Assembly (NCBI GenBank): GCA_015486685.1
Contig: WFRC01000219.1
Coordinates: 1-6,373, forward strand
Direction: 5' to 3'
Origin: Caldifarciminota bacterium
GTDB lineage: Bacteria > Hydrothermota > UBA3072 > WFRC01
Length of the DNA stretch: 6,373 nt
This document shows, piece after piece, positions 6,207 to 6,373 of this stretch (position 1 is its first letter; each line of letters starts with the position of its first letter). Under the pieces are notes generated by a model. That model had not been told where the DNA came from and did not search any database. It was given only the letters and a program-made list of their open reading frames with translations. Made by a program: the position numbers and the translations under genes.

Positions 6207-6234
6207 ATCCCATACCTCATATCCCATACCTCAT
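6207..6234. repeat. Perfect 14-bp tandem duplication at the ackA stop codon
   Basis: Two exact copies of ATCCCATACCTCAT (6207-6220 and 6221-6234) lie head to tail. Each is itself a pair of related heptamers, as in CATACCT and CATATCC. The second copy contains the stop codon of the acetate kinase gene (minus-strand TGA at 6233-6231), so the repeat tract begins at the end of the reading frame. Confidence 0.9.
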
Positions 6235-6373
6235 TTATAGTTTTTATCCTCAAATGAATACTTAAATCTTGTATGGATATCATACCTTCCCTCTATTATT
6301 GCTACAACATCTTCAATGAATACAATCTCCTCATCCGTAGGTATTACAAAAACCTTAACAGGAGAATTATCCG
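6231..6373 (-). CDS. ackA: Acetate kinase (acetate/propionate kinase family), C-terminal fragment
   Basis: The minus-strand frame enters at the window edge and ends with TGA at 6233-6231, giving 46 residues. The segment PVKVFVIPTDEEIVFIEDVV matches the characteristic C-terminus of acetate kinases, which usually reads close to VIPTNEEL/VIPTDEE followed by an Ile/Val-Ala/Glu-Asp helix. Acetate kinase interconverts acetyl phosphate plus ADP with acetate plus ATP in the cytosol, usually partnered with phosphotransacetylase. About 20 residues extend beyond the common end (IIEGRYDIHTRFKYSF onward), which I recall from some anaerobe homologues but cannot verify. The catalytic residues lie outside the window. 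A related butyrate or propionate kinase is possible. The gene is co-directional with nfnAB but separated from it by about 450 bp of repeats, so co-transcription is uncertain. Confidence 0.8.
   Translation of the reverse strand, partial: DNSPVKVFVIPTDEEIVFIEDVVAIIEGRYDIHTRFKYSFEDKNYK

Larger units (their letters stand above)
5779..6230. other. Gene-free repeat-filled spacer between ackA and nfnA
   Basis: These 452 bases hold no credible gene. From nfnA outward they contain the ribosome-binding site, an imperfect inverted repeat (TCCCG at 5828-5824 on the minus strand with CGGGA at 5802-5798), a 9-bp tandem array (5834-5896), a mixed-sequence stretch with no recognised feature (5897-5935), and pyrimidine-rich plus-strand DNA in a 7-bp register with a 75-bp duplication. 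No convincing -35/-10 pair for nfnAB was seen, nor an intrinsic terminator after ackA. Plus-strand open frames here translate the repeats into Leu/Ser/Tyr/Pro-rich sequence and run antisense into ackA, so I do not call them. Confidence 0.7.

Noticed and set aside
5834..6234. CRISPR array
   Set aside because: Repeats are 7, 9 or 14 bp and contiguous, or a single 75-bp pair; there are no regular unique spacers and no cas genes.
5834..6265. 143- and 124-residue plus-strand open frames rich in Leu, Ser, Tyr and Pro
   Set aside because: They translate the 9-bp and 7-bp repeats, lack a ribosome-binding site, and run antisense into the acetate kinase gene. The periodic residues follow directly from the DNA repeats.

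Overview
The window is AT-rich bacterial DNA carrying two complete metabolic genes and one repair gene, with a partial gene at each end. The mix (a B12-riboswitch-controlled vitamin transporter, an Nfn/Sud-type ferredoxin:pyridine nucleotide oxidoreductase and an acetate kinase tail) suggests an anaerobic, probably fermentative or acetate-handling bacterium. The intergenic spacers are filled with short-period repeats, a texture I associate with AT-rich uncultured lineages. I cannot place the phylum from this sequence alone.

Layout. 1-361 (minus): N-terminal 120 codons of an ECF transporter S component. 362-619 (minus): its leader, with a consensus-like promoter, a complete cobalamin riboswitch (446-585) and a hairpin (373-395) that covers the ribosome-binding region. 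665-3424 (plus): uvrA, divergent from the transporter. 3425-3547: a short convergent spacer with heptanucleotide periodicity. 3548-4945 and 4945-5778 (both minus): an nfnA-nfnB (sudB-sudA) operon whose genes share one base (TAATG). 5779-6230: a spacer with no credible gene, made of a 9-bp tandem array, long runs in a 7-bp register and a diverged 75-bp duplication. 6231-6373 (minus): the last 46 codons of a probable acetate kinase gene.

How the parts relate. The riboswitch should lower synthesis of the S component when intracellular cobalamin is sufficient, so the transporter very likely imports cobalamin or a precursor. NfnAB links NADPH, NADH and reduced ferredoxin pools, and acetate kinase makes ATP from acetyl phosphate; both fit an anaerobic energy metabolism, though the repeat-filled spacer means they need not share a transcript. 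UvrA is a housekeeping excision-repair gene.

I found no new multi-gene system here. The most unusual structure is the spacer at 5779-6238, where pyrimidine-rich sequence keeps a 7-bp register over about 300 bp and runs into the stop codon of the acetate kinase gene. The most informative regulatory element is the riboswitch leader with its probable expression platform.
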